64,000 bases of DNA from Blochmannia endosymbiont of Camponotus (Colobopsis) obliquus (GTDB taxonomy: Bacteria > Pseudomonadota > Gammaproteobacteria > Enterobacterales > Enterobacteriaceae). Numbering within the stretch: the stretch's first letter is position 1; each line of letters starts with the position of its first letter. Positions 9,680-18,968 of the stretch are shown in pieces. Position numbers and translations under genes: made by a program. Location of the stretch: contig NZ_CP010049.1 of the NCBI RefSeq assembly GCF_000973545.1, positions 248,001-312,000 of the forward strand, given 5' to 3'. The notes beneath the pieces are model-generated. The model made no database searches, had not been told where the DNA came from, and was given only the letters and a program-made list of their open reading frames with translations.

Positions 9680-10360
9680 ATGAAATTATTACAAAATGAA
9701 CAATTAATTTCAATACCTTCCACATGGAAAGATCTTCCATACGGTGAGTGTTATAGAGAAACGTTAGAGAATTATTTAAAGGAATGGTGGCCTAGAATAC
9801 GTGGTTTTAATATGTTGAAAATTGGTTCATTAAGTGCAAATCTTACTACTAAGGATTGTGTTGTGTTTTATCAAATAAATGTTGGTTTTAAAGGAGAATA
9901 TTTACAGATAATTGTTGATTACGATCAACTTCCCTTTGCTAATAAATCTGTTGATATTTGTTTATTAATTCATACTTTATCTTACATTAAACATCCTTAT
10001 CGTTTATTACAAGAGATAGATAGAGTATTGAGTGATGATGGTTGGTTAATAATCAGTACGTTTAATTTAATAAGTATATTAGGTTTATCGAGGGTTATTT
10101 ATTTTTTTTTTCGTAAACCTTTTAAGTATCGTTTATATACTTTGATAAAATTGTTGTATTGGTTACGATTACTAAATTTTGAAATTGTAAATAAAGCTCA
10201 TTTGCAATTATTTCCATGGAAAAGTCATGAAAATAATTGTTTATTTAGTAAATATTTTATTTTTATTGGTTGTTTAAATATAATAATTGCGCGTAAACAG
10301 ATTATTCCTTTTCAATTAATACCATTAAATATCCAGAATTATTTTTTTAGTTTGTATTAA
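9680..10360 (+). CDS. yafS: YafS, class I SAM-dependent methyltransferase of unknown substrate
   Basis: The product resembles E. coli YafS, a methyltransferase-like protein whose substrate is not established to my knowledge. I chose the ATG at 9680, because MKLLQNEQ... followed by WKDLPYGECYRETLE aligns with the YafS N-terminus; the frame is open back to 9644. The product has 226 residues. Seen are MLKIGSLSA (an altered SAM-binding motif I, lacking a clear GxGxG), DYDQLPFANKSVDICLLIHTL, RVLSDDGWLIISTFN, and a C-terminal ARKQIIP. Its retention in so small a genome, in the same place beside gloB, suggests a real function. Confidence 0.85.
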   Translation: MKLLQNEQLISIPSTWKDLPYGECYRETLENYLKEWWPRIRGFNMLKIGSLSANLTTKDCVVFYQINVGFKGEYLQIIVDYDQLPFANKSVDICLLIHTLSYIKHPYRLLQEIDRVLSDDGWLIISTFNLISILGLSRVIYFFFRKPFKYRLYTLIKLLYWLRLLNFEIVNKAHLQLFPWKSHENNCLFSKYFIFIGCLNIIIARKQIIPFQLIPLNIQNYFFSLY

Positions 10361-10411
10361 ATATTTAAGATAATATTTCTTTTAAATTATATTTTAGTAT
10401 TGATATATTTG

Positions 10412-10885
10412 CTAAATAATATGATTCTTTATGCATAATATATCGTCATATTTAGGATTGTTGGCTGCTATTTGTGCTAGTTTGTTACAGCGATCATTTT
10501 CTGGATGACCAGAATGTCCTTTTAACCATTTATACCGTAAGATATGAGGTGTAATTGCTATATCTAATCGTTGCCATAAATCAATATTTTTAATTGATTT
10601 ATTTTTTATTGATTTCCAATCATTTTGCTTCCAATTATGTATCCACTGCGTGAGGCCTTGAATAACATATAGACTATCGGTATTGATGATAATTTTGCAT
10701 GGTTTTTTAATTGCTTCTAATGCTACAATAGCAGCCATTAATTCCATTCGGTTATTAGTAGTTAATTTGTATCCTGCACTAAATTCTTTTATATATTTTT
10801 TGTAGTATAAAATTACTCCATATCCCCCAGGACCTGGATTTCCTAAACAAGATCCATCGGTAAAAATTTTTATTTTTTGATACAT
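10412..10885 (-). CDS. rnhA: Ribonuclease HI
   Basis: RNase HI cleaves the RNA strand of RNA-DNA hybrids during replication and R-loop removal. The product is 157 residues (155 in E. coli). All four acidic residues of the active site are visible: Asp10 in [14 protein letters not shown], Glu in NNRMELMAA, Asp in [11 protein letters not shown], and Asp in [11 protein letters not shown]. The basic handle region WKQNDWK is also kept. It is divergent from dnaQ across about 54 bases, the same arrangement as E. coli, where the two promoters overlap. Confidence 0.97.
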   Translation of the reverse strand: MYQKIKIFTDGSCLGNPGPGGYGVILYYKKYIKEFSAGYKLTTNNRMELMAAIVALEAIKKPCKIIINTDSLYVIQGLTQWIHNWKQNDWKSIKNKSIKNIDLWQRLDIAITPHILRYKWLKGHSGHPENDRCNKLAQIAANNPKYDDILCIKNHII

Positions 10886-10939
10886 ACGACAATATTTATT
10901 ATATAATTAAATATTTATTTTTATTGTAAAGTGATTTAT

Positions 10940-11713
10940 ATGAATTTTGAATATGTACGACAAGTAGTATTGGATACTGAAACTACAGGTATTAATAGAT
11001 CTGGTGTTCATTATATAGGACATCGTATTATTGAAATAGGTGCAGTTGAAATAATTAATCGTCGTTTAACTGGCAAAAATTTTCATGTATATATTAATCC
11101 TAATCGTAAAATTGATCCAGAAGCTTTTAATATTCATGGAATTAGTAATAAATTTTTGTCTGATAAACCAATTTTTTCAGCAATATCATGTAAATTTATA
11201 AATTTTATTCGGGGAAGTGAATTAATAATTCATAATGCTCAATTTGATTTAGGTTTTATAAATTATGAATTGAACATGCTTAATGGTGTTGAAAAAAATA
11301 TTGATTCATTATGTAGTATAGTAGACACCTTACTTTTAGCTAGGAAAAAGTTTCCTGGTAGACGTAATAGTTTAGATGCACTTTGTGAACGTTATGCAGT
11401 TAATAAAAGCAATCGTATTTTACACAATGCAATGGTTGATGCGAAAATTTTAGCGACTATTTTTCTTTTAATGACCGGTGGTCAAACTACTATGCGATTT
11501 ACTATGGAAGACAAATTGAATTGTTTTAAAAAGAATAGTACAGTAGATTATCAAGATAGAAATAAAATTTGTAGTAATGATTTAAGAATTATTTTTGCCG
11601 CCTCAGAAGAAATTAAACAACATAAAAATATGTTGAATATAATTAAAGAAAAGTATGGATATTGTATGTGGAGTTTGTGTGTAATATTTGTTATTAATTA
11701 TATATTAGTTTAA
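10940..11713 (+). CDS. dnaQ: DNA polymerase III epsilon subunit (proofreading 3'-5' exonuclease)
   Basis: DnaQ proofreads newly made DNA within the Pol III core. I prefer the ATG at 10940 (MNFEYVRQVVLDTETTG), which puts the catalytic Asp12 and Glu14 at the E. coli positions; a GTG at 10931 in frame is an alternative. Exo motifs II (IHNAQFDLGF) and III (LHNAMVDAKI) are complete. The C-terminal part that binds the polymerase subunit is diverged but recognisable (RIIFAASEEIKQH, YGYCMWSL). It runs some ten hydrophobic residues beyond the E. coli end. The proofreading domain looks functional. Confidence 0.95.
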   Translation: MNFEYVRQVVLDTETTGINRSGVHYIGHRIIEIGAVEIINRRLTGKNFHVYINPNRKIDPEAFNIHGISNKFLSDKPIFSAISCKFINFIRGSELIIHNAQFDLGFINYELNMLNGVEKNIDSLCSIVDTLLLARKKFPGRRNSLDALCERYAVNKSNRILHNAMVDAKILATIFLLMTGGQTTMRFTMEDKLNCFKKNSTVDYQDRNKICSNDLRIIFAASEEIKQHKNMLNIIKEKYGYCMWSLCVIFVINYILV

Positions 11714-12107
11714 TATTTATTAGTATGTAGCTATTTTTTTAATTTTTTATTGTATGGTTTTATATAGCATTGTTTTAATTTAGGTATTGTAATATATTTA
11801 AGGTGTATTGATATTTTAAAAGGGTATTGGTATTTTTGTTTGAATTATATATTAGTAAATTTATTAAATATTTATTTATTATTATTTTTAAAATGTTTAT
11901 GGTTATGGTTTATAATTAGATGTTTTTAAAGTTTTGTTATATATTTTTGATATTAATAGTTCATTTATATGAAAACAAATAATTTTTAAGTTGTTGTCAT
12001 TGTATTTATATAAATATTTTTATAATTTTAGTATTATTTTAATTTATTTTTATTTTTTTGTTTTAGTGGACAGTATTTTGTTGTGTATGTATTGAGGGTA
12101 TATTTTG
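11714..12107 (+). other. Gene-free spacer between dnaQ and gmhA
   Basis: This is 394 bases of A/T-dominated sequence with dense stops in all frames. It probably carries the gmhA promoter. I recognised no RNA gene, repeat or pseudogene in it. Confidence 0.55.
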
Positions 12108-12692
12108 ATGTATCATAAAATGATTTTTAATGAATTTAATGATATTAAGAATTCTTGGGATGCTGTTATTAATAACAAATCTTATGTTGCGTTGCTAGAA
12201 TCAGCAGCACATCTTATTGTTGATGTTTTTAAGGTTGGCGGAAAGATTTTGACATGCGGTAATGGCGGTTCACATTGTAATGCTATACATTTTGCTGAGG
12301 AATTAACAGGTCGTTATCGAGATGATCGATTCGGTTATCCTGCGTTAGCTATTTCAGATGCGTGTCATATTTCTTGTGTTGGAAATGATTTTGGTTATGA
12401 ATATGTATTTTCCCGTTATATTGAAGCTTTGGGTAAACGTAATGATATCTTGTTAACTATAACTACTTCTGGTAAATCAATCAATATTTTACGTGCTATT
12501 GAAGCAGCATATATTAAAAATATGTATGTAATTGTATTTACTGGTAATACTATGAGGGAATTTGTTAAGAAGGTAGATATAGAGATTTGTGTGCCATATT
12601 TTAAGTATGCTGATCGTGTTCAAGAAATTCATATGAAATTTATTCATGTTTTAATTTTAATTGTTGAACAAAAGATGTCTAATGTATTATAG
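12108..12692 (+). CDS. gmhA: Phosphoheptose isomerase
   Basis: GmhA converts sedoheptulose 7-phosphate to D-glycero-D-manno-heptose 7-phosphate, the first step toward the heptose of lipopolysaccharide core. The ATG at 12108 gives 194 residues, close to E. coli (192); a TTG just before it in frame is less likely. Clear SIS-domain motifs are LTCGNGGSHCNAIHFAEELTG, ISDACHISCVGNDFGY, ITTSGKS and the C-terminal YADRVQEIHMKFIHVLI carrying the catalytic His/Glu region. Keeping a heptose gene suggests the cell still makes LPS, unlike some other insect endosymbionts. Confidence 0.96.
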   Translation: MYHKMIFNEFNDIKNSWDAVINNKSYVALLESAAHLIVDVFKVGGKILTCGNGGSHCNAIHFAEELTGRYRDDRFGYPALAISDACHISCVGNDFGYEYVFSRYIEALGKRNDILLTITTSGKSINILRAIEAAYIKNMYVIVFTGNTMREFVKKVDIEICVPYFKYADRVQEIHMKFIHVLILIVEQKMSNVL

Positions 12693-13074
12693 TATAGAAT
12701 AATTGGATATCAAGAGTATTGTATAATAGATATTTTTGTTTTTGGTGTATTTATTTTGTAAGTTAAATTTTGGTTGGTTAGGTTAAGAAGATACTAATTG
12801 TTTTAATATGATTTATTGATGTTATGTACTTATTAATAGTTAGTTTAGGGTATGCTTTTATTTAACAAGATTAGATAATTAAGTAAAACAACGGTACAAA
12901 GTATGTTGTTTGTATTATGAGGCAAAAGAAAATAAAATAGTGTGGTAGGGTTTATTTTGTAACTATGTTGTTGTTGTGTATATGAGGTTATCCAGTTTTT
13001 CTTTTAGGTTTTCATGGGTTGTAATAAAAGGAAGTTAGTTGATTATAAGGAAGGTGGATATATATGGATGAATG
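12693..13074 (+). other. Spacer between gmhA and tRNA-Thr, slightly G-richer than other gaps
   Basis: The right part (about 12890-13074) has noticeably more G on the plus strand than most gaps here. That could mean a heavily decayed plus-strand gene. I could not match any frame to a known protein with confidence. No terminator or repeat was recognised. Confidence 0.4.
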
Positions 13075-13148
13075 TGCCGATAATAGGATTTGAACCTATC
13101 ACCTGCGCATTACGAATGCGCTGCTCTGCCATAATGAGCTATATCGGC
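13075..13148 (-). tRNA. thrW: tRNA-Thr (anticodon CGT), thrW type
   Basis: Read on the minus strand, the 74 bases fold as a cloverleaf. The acceptor stem is GCCGATA/TATCGGC with discriminator A. The D arm is GCTC/GAGC, the anticodon stem is GCGCA/TGCGC around loop TTCGTAA, and the T arm is ATAGG/CCTAT with loop TTCAAAT. The anticodon is at 13112-13114 (ACG on the plus strand), so CGU, reading ACG codons. The sequence is close to E. coli thrW. The 3' CCA is not encoded (CAT follows the discriminator), so CCA must be added enzymatically. Confidence 0.95.
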
Positions 13149-13246
13149 AAAATTTATATTTTATTTTTATTAGTTTATTTGTGATATATTTCTTCATAAT
13201 TTGTAGTTTGTATGAAGTTATTTTGATGTTGTTTTTGATTTTTTAT

Positions 13247-13849
13247 TTATAGTTCATCTACATTTTTGGATAAGAATTCTGCTATCCCTTGTGTAGATGG
13301 TTCTATACCTGCTTTCTTTGTGTCCCATTGAGCAGGACAAACCAAACCATGTTCTTCATGGAATTGCATTGCATCTATCATGCGAATCATTTCATCAAAA
13401 TTTCTTCCTAAAGGTAAATCATTGACTATTTGATGACGCACTATACCTGTTTGATCAATTAAAAATGATCCTCGTAATGCGACGCCTAAATCAGGATGTT
13501 CAATACCGTAAGACATGATAATTTCACGTTTTAAATCAGCAATCATGGGAAATTGAAGATTGCCAACTCCTCCTTTATTTGTTGGTATTTGACGCCATGC
13601 ATAATGTACAAATTCAGAATCTAAAGATACACCAACAACTTTTACATTACGTTTTTGAAATTTAGAATAACGTTTATTACAGGAAATCAATTCGGAAGGA
13701 CAGACAAATGTAAAATCCATAGGCCAAAAAAACAGCATAGCAGGATTACCTTGAATATATTTTTTAAAATTAAAATTTTTAATGATTTTACCGTCATGCA
13801 GTACAGCAGTTGCAGTAAAGTCTGGTGCTGGTCTGGTTACTAGTATCAT
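13247..13849 (-). CDS. Typical 2-Cys peroxiredoxin (AhpC/TSA family)
   Basis: This enzyme reduces hydrogen peroxide and organic peroxides through a cysteine pair, usually recycled by thioredoxin or AhpF. The product has 200 residues. The peroxidatic Cys50 is in FTFVCPSE and the resolving Cys171 is in LVCPAQW. Other family marks are FFWPMDF, GVSLDSEFVHYAWR, RGSFLIDQTGIVRHQ and NDLPLGRNFDEM. It resembles the Prx1-type (TsaA-like) enzymes of Yersinia and Vibrio more than E. coli AhpC (187 residues), so I leave the symbol open. No ahpF lies next to it. It stands alone downstream of a 1.5 kb empty region. Confidence 0.93.
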   Translation of the reverse strand: MILVTRPAPDFTATAVLHDGKIIKNFNFKKYIQGNPAMLFFWPMDFTFVCPSELISCNKRYSKFQKRNVKVVGVSLDSEFVHYAWRQIPTNKGGVGNLQFPMIADLKREIIMSYGIEHPDLGVALRGSFLIDQTGIVRHQIVNDLPLGRNFDEMIRMIDAMQFHEEHGLVCPAQWDTKKAGIEPSTQGIAEFLSKNVDEL

Positions 13850-15391
13850 AGTTATGATCTCTTTAATTAATATTAATAGTTTGAAAATTGTTGTAATTTA
13901 TGTTGTTTTAACAAAATTTATATAATTTTGTTTTATCAGCATTCTATTAAAATAACAAAAATTTTGTAATTTCAAAATATATTGTTTATTTTTTAAAATT
14001 ATCTATCGAAATGAATTATATATCAAATTTATTAAATTACAAAATTTTTCTTTTAATTTGATTTTTATAATGTTTGTGATTATGAGAAGCGTTATAAAGA
14101 TAAAATAATAGTTTGATATAGTATAGAAAATATATAGATAAATATAGGGTTTGAGTGTTTAAGTATGTAAATGTTATGTATTTGTTTAATATTTTATAAA
14201 TAAATATTGTTGCATGTTTGATTTGTTTATTACTTTAAGTAATATTATTTTTATTGATTATATTTTTATTGTTTTGTGATTAGAAATGAAATATGGAAAA
14301 TTTGTTTAAGATGTATTTTAAGTATGGATAATTTGTATTTTTGTTAGAATATTTTGCAATATTGTTAACATGTAAGATTGAGTTAATTAAAATAGTTACT
14401 GATATATTAATGTTGTGAGATGTTTGTTTTGTATTTATTATTATTTTTTTGGAGTTGTAATATTGATAATATATGCATTTGTGTAAATTTATTTAATATA
14501 GTAATTGCATTTTGATATGTTTTTGAAGAATTTTTTATTTTTATATTTTAATTGTTTTATAATTAAATTTATTTGATATTGAAATTTAATTTTTGTGATT
14601 AGTTTATTATATTCATATTGTATATAATTTAAGTAAAATATATGAATATTTATTATAATTTTGTTATAAACGTATTTATTTATTTGCATAGATTTACGTT
14701 TTTCAGGGACGTTACATTATTTATATAAGATTATTATTATAATACAAAATAATAACTTGTTTGTATTTTGTAAAATTTGTGCATCAGTAGAGTAGTATTT
14801 GTTTTGTTGAGAAGGATGTTTATGATTAATTTATATTAATATTTTTATTATAAGTATAATGATGGTCTAAATGTTATTCATTGTAATATTTTCATATAGC
14901 AGAAAAGAAGTTTAAATTATTTATAAATTAATGTTAATAGTTAATATTTGTTAAGTAAACTACGGTAATGTGTGTATATATGATATAAGTAAATTTAGTA
15001 GTTTTTATTTTTTTATATATGAAAACATGTATAATTGTTTTTTTTCATCAATAGTAACATCTTAATTGAGAAGTATTGTTATTACATATGGATGGTTTGG
15101 TATGTTTTAAGTAAAAGAAGGTGGCAGACATTACCACATATTTTAATGTTATATTTTGCATACTATTATATAATTTGTATTATTTAAATTGTTTTAATAC
15201 GATGTATATATTTTATTTAAAATATTATATTGATGCAGTAAGTATTGTTATCCACATTTAGATATAGAATTATAGATATTTATTAAAATAATGAAAAGTA
15301 TAATTTTACTGCAAAGTTATTGTTGTTTTTTATTGTATTTTTTATTTTATTGATTTATATATTTATATAATACACTATGGGGTAATTGAAA
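13850..15391 (+). other. 1.5 kb region without genes
   Basis: This is the longest empty stretch apart from the pseudogene region. It is extremely AT-rich with stops in all frames. The only open frame of note (14489-14689, minus) is Asn/Ile/Lys/Tyr-rich and looks like translated A/T noise. In E. coli queA and tgt precede yajC; I tried to recognise queuosine gene remnants here and could not. It presumably holds the promoters of the peroxiredoxin gene and of yajC. Confidence 0.6.
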
Positions 15392-15730
15392 ATGAGTATT
15401 TCTTTTATTAATAATGCTATTGCAAGCGTTGATTCTTCATATCAAGGTAATCCTTATTCTTTTATTATTGTATTATTAGTTTTTATTTTAGTTTTTTATT
15501 TTATTATTTTTCGTCCACAACAAAAGCGTAATAAAGATCATAGAGAGTTAATGAATTCTATTAGTAAAGGAGATGAAGTATTAACTAGTGGAGGTTTAGT
15601 TGGTAAAGTAGTTAAAATTACTGAAACAGGATATATTTTTGTTATGCTTAATGAAAATATCAATGAAATCATTATTCAGCGCGATTGCATTACTGCCATT
15701 TTACCAAAAGGTACAATGAAGTCTTTATGA
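15392..15730 (+). CDS. yajC: YajC, small membrane subunit of the Sec holocomplex
   Basis: YajC is a single-span inner-membrane protein that associates with SecDF in the Sec holotranslocon. The ATG at 15392 (MSISFINNAIASVDS) gives 112 residues, near the E. coli length of 110; the frame is open to a TTG at 15386. It shows one hydrophobic segment (FIIVLLVFILVFYFIIF) followed by RPQQKRNKDHRELM and the family signature KGDEVLTSGGLVGKV, ending LPKGTMKSL. It is intact, although its immediate partners secD and secF downstream are disrupted. secD begins 16 bases after its stop. Confidence 0.95.
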   Translation: MSISFINNAIASVDSSYQGNPYSFIIVLLVFILVFYFIIFRPQQKRNKDHRELMNSISKGDEVLTSGGLVGKVVKITETGYIFVMLNENINEIIIQRDCITAILPKGTMKSL

Positions 15731-15745
15731 TTTTAGGATGTTTTT

Positions 15746-17597
15746 GTGTTAAATCGTTATCCTTTATGGGTATATTTCTTACTTTTTATAATATTACTTT
15801 TTGGAATATTATATGCGCTTCCAAATTTATATGGAGAGAGTTTTGCTGTACAAATTAGGCATGTACAAGGCGATCGTATTAATAACATTGATGTGGTTAA
15901 TATTAATACGATGCTAAAAGATCAAGGTATTGTTTATAGGTATTTTGTTATTAAAGATTATGTTTTGTCAATTTGTTTTTTTTAAACAAGAAGATCAAGT
16001 ACAAGCGTATAAAATATTATTACAAAATTTGAATAAAAAGTTTACTGTATCTTTTTTTTATTGTCACATGTTCCAATTTGGTTAACTAATATTAAATCTA
16101 AACCAATAAAGTTAGGTTTAGATTTATGTGGTGGCATACATTTTTTAATGAAAATAGATATGGATATTATGTTTAATAAATTGTACGAACAATGTATTAA
16201 TGAGTTTGTTCGTGATTTATATAATAAAAATATTTTTTATGTAAAAATACAAAAGATAAAAAAACTACAGTCATGAAGTTTATTTTAGTGATTCTAATGT
16301 TAGAAATGTAGTACGTTTGTTGTTGGTTAATAAATATAAACAATTGTTATTTTATAATATTAAAAATTTTGGGTTAAGTATTACATTATCTGATGAATTT
16401 TTATCCACATTTCGTAGGCATGCTTTACAACAAAATATTGTTATTTTACGTGATCGTATTAGCCAATTAGGTGTTAGTGAATCTTTAGTACAAGCTCAAA
16501 GTATGAATAATATTATTGTAGAACTTCCTGGTATTCAAGATATAGTATTAGCTAAAGATACCATTGGTGCAACCGTGACTCTTGAGTTTCGTTTAGTCAA
16601 TAGTAATGTAAAAGAATATTTCTCTACAGACCAAGAATATGAATTGCAAGATTGTGAAATAAAAAAAATACTTGTGACGGTGAGCCATATTTATTGTATA
16701 GGAAGCCTATTTTAGGCGGTGAACATATTATTAATGCTAATTATTCTCGTAATGAATATAATCAACCCCAAGTAAATATTTTTCTTGATGCAAAAGGGGT
16801 AATATCATGTCTCAGTTTACTAAAAATAATATCGGTCGGCTTATGGTTATTCTTTTAGTGGAATATAAAGATGGCGGGGAAAAAGATGTTGATGGTCATG
16901 TTATTTTTGTTAAACAAGAAAAAATAGTAAATATAGTTACTATTCAATCACAACTAAGAAATTATTTTTGTATTGTTGGTATTAATAATTCCAATGAAGC
17001 TCGTAGGTTATCAGTATTATTACGTATGGGCTCTTTAAGCGCTCCTATGCATATTGTGGAGGAATGTACTATTGGCCCAAGTTTAGGAATGAATAACATT
17101 ATTAAAGGATTGTATGCTTGTTGTATTGGATTAACATTTTTAATTTTATTTATGGTATTTTGGTACAAAATATTTGGTGTAATTGCTGCAGTAGCACTAA
17201 TTACTAATTTGTTATTAATTATCAGTATAATACTTTATTACCTGGAGTAACGCTTACTATGCCTGGAATTGCAGGTATAATATTGACTTTATCTATAGCG
17301 GTAGATTCTAATGTTTTAATTAATGAAAGGATTAAAGAGGAATTGAATATGGGTAAAACAGTACAGCATGCAATTTATACAGTTTATCATAAAGCTACTT
17401 ATAGTATATTTGATGCTAATATTGTAACTATAATTGCTTCAATTATATTGTATATATTAGGTACTAGTGTCATAAAGAGGTATGTTATTACTACAATTAT
17501 TGGTATAACCGTGTCTATGTTTACATCAATTATTGGTACACGCGCTATAGTTAATTTATTGTATGGTTCTAGAGATATTGATAAAATATCTATTTGA
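15746..17597 (+). pseudogene. secD: SecD, protein translocase subunit, broken by six frameshifts
   Basis: SecD with SecF uses the proton gradient to pull exported proteins out of the Sec channel. From the GTG at 15746 (MLNRYPLW) to the TGA at 17595-17597 the whole E. coli SecD sequence (615 residues) can be followed, but only by changing frame six times. The changes are at T8 (15976-15983), T8 (16052-16059), A7 (16258-16264), A8 (16661-16668), AAAAGGGG (16792-16799), and near 17225-17240. Identity is high in each segment, for example KLGLDLCGG, ALQQNIVILRDRISQLGV, VELPGIQD, TIGATVTLEFRLVN, NEYNQPQVNI, TIGPSLGMNNI and TMPGIAGI. The functional Asp in IAVDSNVLINERI is kept. This is either a young pseudogene or a gene rescued in part by slippage at its homopolymers. 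Confidence 0.9.
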
Positions 17598-17608
17598 GGA
17601 TTATTTTA

Positions 17609-18517
17609 GTGCAACAACATAATAGTTTAAGAATATTGAGATATTCATTAAATGTATATAATTTTATGTCTTGGAATATGTTAGTTATTGGTATATCGAT
17701 ATTTCTGTTAGTTATTTCTTTTTTAGTTATTGTAATGCGTGGTTTTAATTGGGGTATGGATTTTACTTGAGGAATAGTTATTGAATTATATTTAGAAAAG
17801 TCAGTGAATTTATCTCAAATATGTAATATATTGATATATTTAGGATATAAAGATACAATTGTGCAAAGTTTGGGTAGTAATAAAAATATAATTATACGTA
17901 TGTCTTTAATAAATAATGATTTAATTTATCAAATAACCGATCAAATATTATTAACGTTAAATAAATCTTTGGAGTAAAATATTTATACTCAAAGAATAGA
18001 TTTTATAGGACCGGGTGTTGGTAATGATTTGATGAGATGTGCTGGAATTTCATTTGTATTATCTTTGCTGTGTATTTTTGCTTATGTTAATATTTGTTTT
18101 CGGTGGCATTTTGCAGTAGGTGCTGTATTAGCATTAGTACATGATGTAGTAATTATAATTGGAGTATTATCTTTATTATTTATAGAGATAAATACAATAA
18201 TTATTTCTGCTTTAATATTTGTTTTTTGTTATTCTTTGAATGATAGTATTGTTATTTTTGATCGTATTCGAGAAAATTGTTATTTATATTATGATAGAGA
18301 TATTGTTGAAATTTTTAATATATCTTTAACTCAAGTTTTAAAAAGAACTTTTATAACATCGTTTACTACTGCTGCAGTATTGTTAATTTTGTTAATTTTT
18401 GGTGGGTCTTTGTTGCGTGGTTTTGTGACAACATTGTTAGTTGGTGTGTTTGTTGGTACTTTTTCTTCTATTTATATAGCTTCAGCTTTAGCTTTTCAAT
18501 TATCTAAAAATAAATAA
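17609..18517 (+). pseudogene. secF: SecF, protein translocase subunit, with two in-frame nonsense codons
   Basis: The frame from the GTG at 17609 covers all of SecF without an indel but contains two stops. TGA at 17768-17770 replaces the first Gly of the conserved MDFTGG motif, and TAA at 17975-17977 falls before QRIDFIGPGVG. The remaining sequence is well conserved: RGFNWGMDFT, FVLSLLCIF, RWHFAVGAVLALVHDVVI, YSLNDSIVIFDRIREN and the C-terminal SSIYIASALAF. The longest surviving frame starts at 18029 and would give only the C-terminal membrane part. TGA ends other genes here (lysS, rppH), so recoding is unlikely. Breakage together with secD suggests that the SecDF motor is lost or being lost. 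Confidence 0.9.
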
Positions 18518-18968
18518 TACTTATTATTCAAAAACATGAGAGATGGTATCATTTGATTAGGTAGTTTGAGTATTCTAAAAATATAATTAAAATAATAAAC
18601 ATGTGTGTTATTTTACATGATGTTCTTAAGAAATTTTTTATTTTTATAGTGAGGTAAATATAAGATAAACAATGTATTCATATTTATAAAGTTTATTGAT
18701 AATGTTAAATTAATTAGTTGTTAGTTTGTTGCTTTGTATATATTATATGGATTATAATGGGTTTAATGATAATATTAGTAATTAACGATGAATGATTTTA
18801 TTGTCTTAATAAATATTTTATTTTAATTTAAATTTGTGATTTATATATAAATGTTTAATGTTGATGAATTATTATTTAATTTATAATTAATATGATTGCA
18901 TGGAATATAAAATTTTAGTTATTTTTTATATTTTATTTTATAAATTAATGTATAACTAAGTTTCATGT
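18518..18968 (+). other. Spacer between secF and ribD relics
   Basis: These 451 bases are AT-rich and without a recognisable frame. In E. coli tsx, yajI and nrdR occupy this interval. No remnant motif of these was found. Confidence 0.5.

Noticed and set aside
12890-13074. Possible proA remnant before the tRNA-Thr gene
   Set aside because: A few residues looked like the ProA C-terminus, but proA should be on the opposite strand and on the other side of thrW, and the match is too short.
14489-14689. Minus-strand open frame in the 1.5 kb gap
   Set aside because: The product is almost only Asn, Ile, Lys, Tyr and Phe, as expected from translating A/T-rich noise; it has no recognisable motif.
17768-17770. 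Possible TGA recoding (selenocysteine or tryptophan) in secF
   Set aside because: TGA terminates lysS and rppH normally, the conserved residue here is Gly, and a second stop (TAA at 17975) follows in the same gene.
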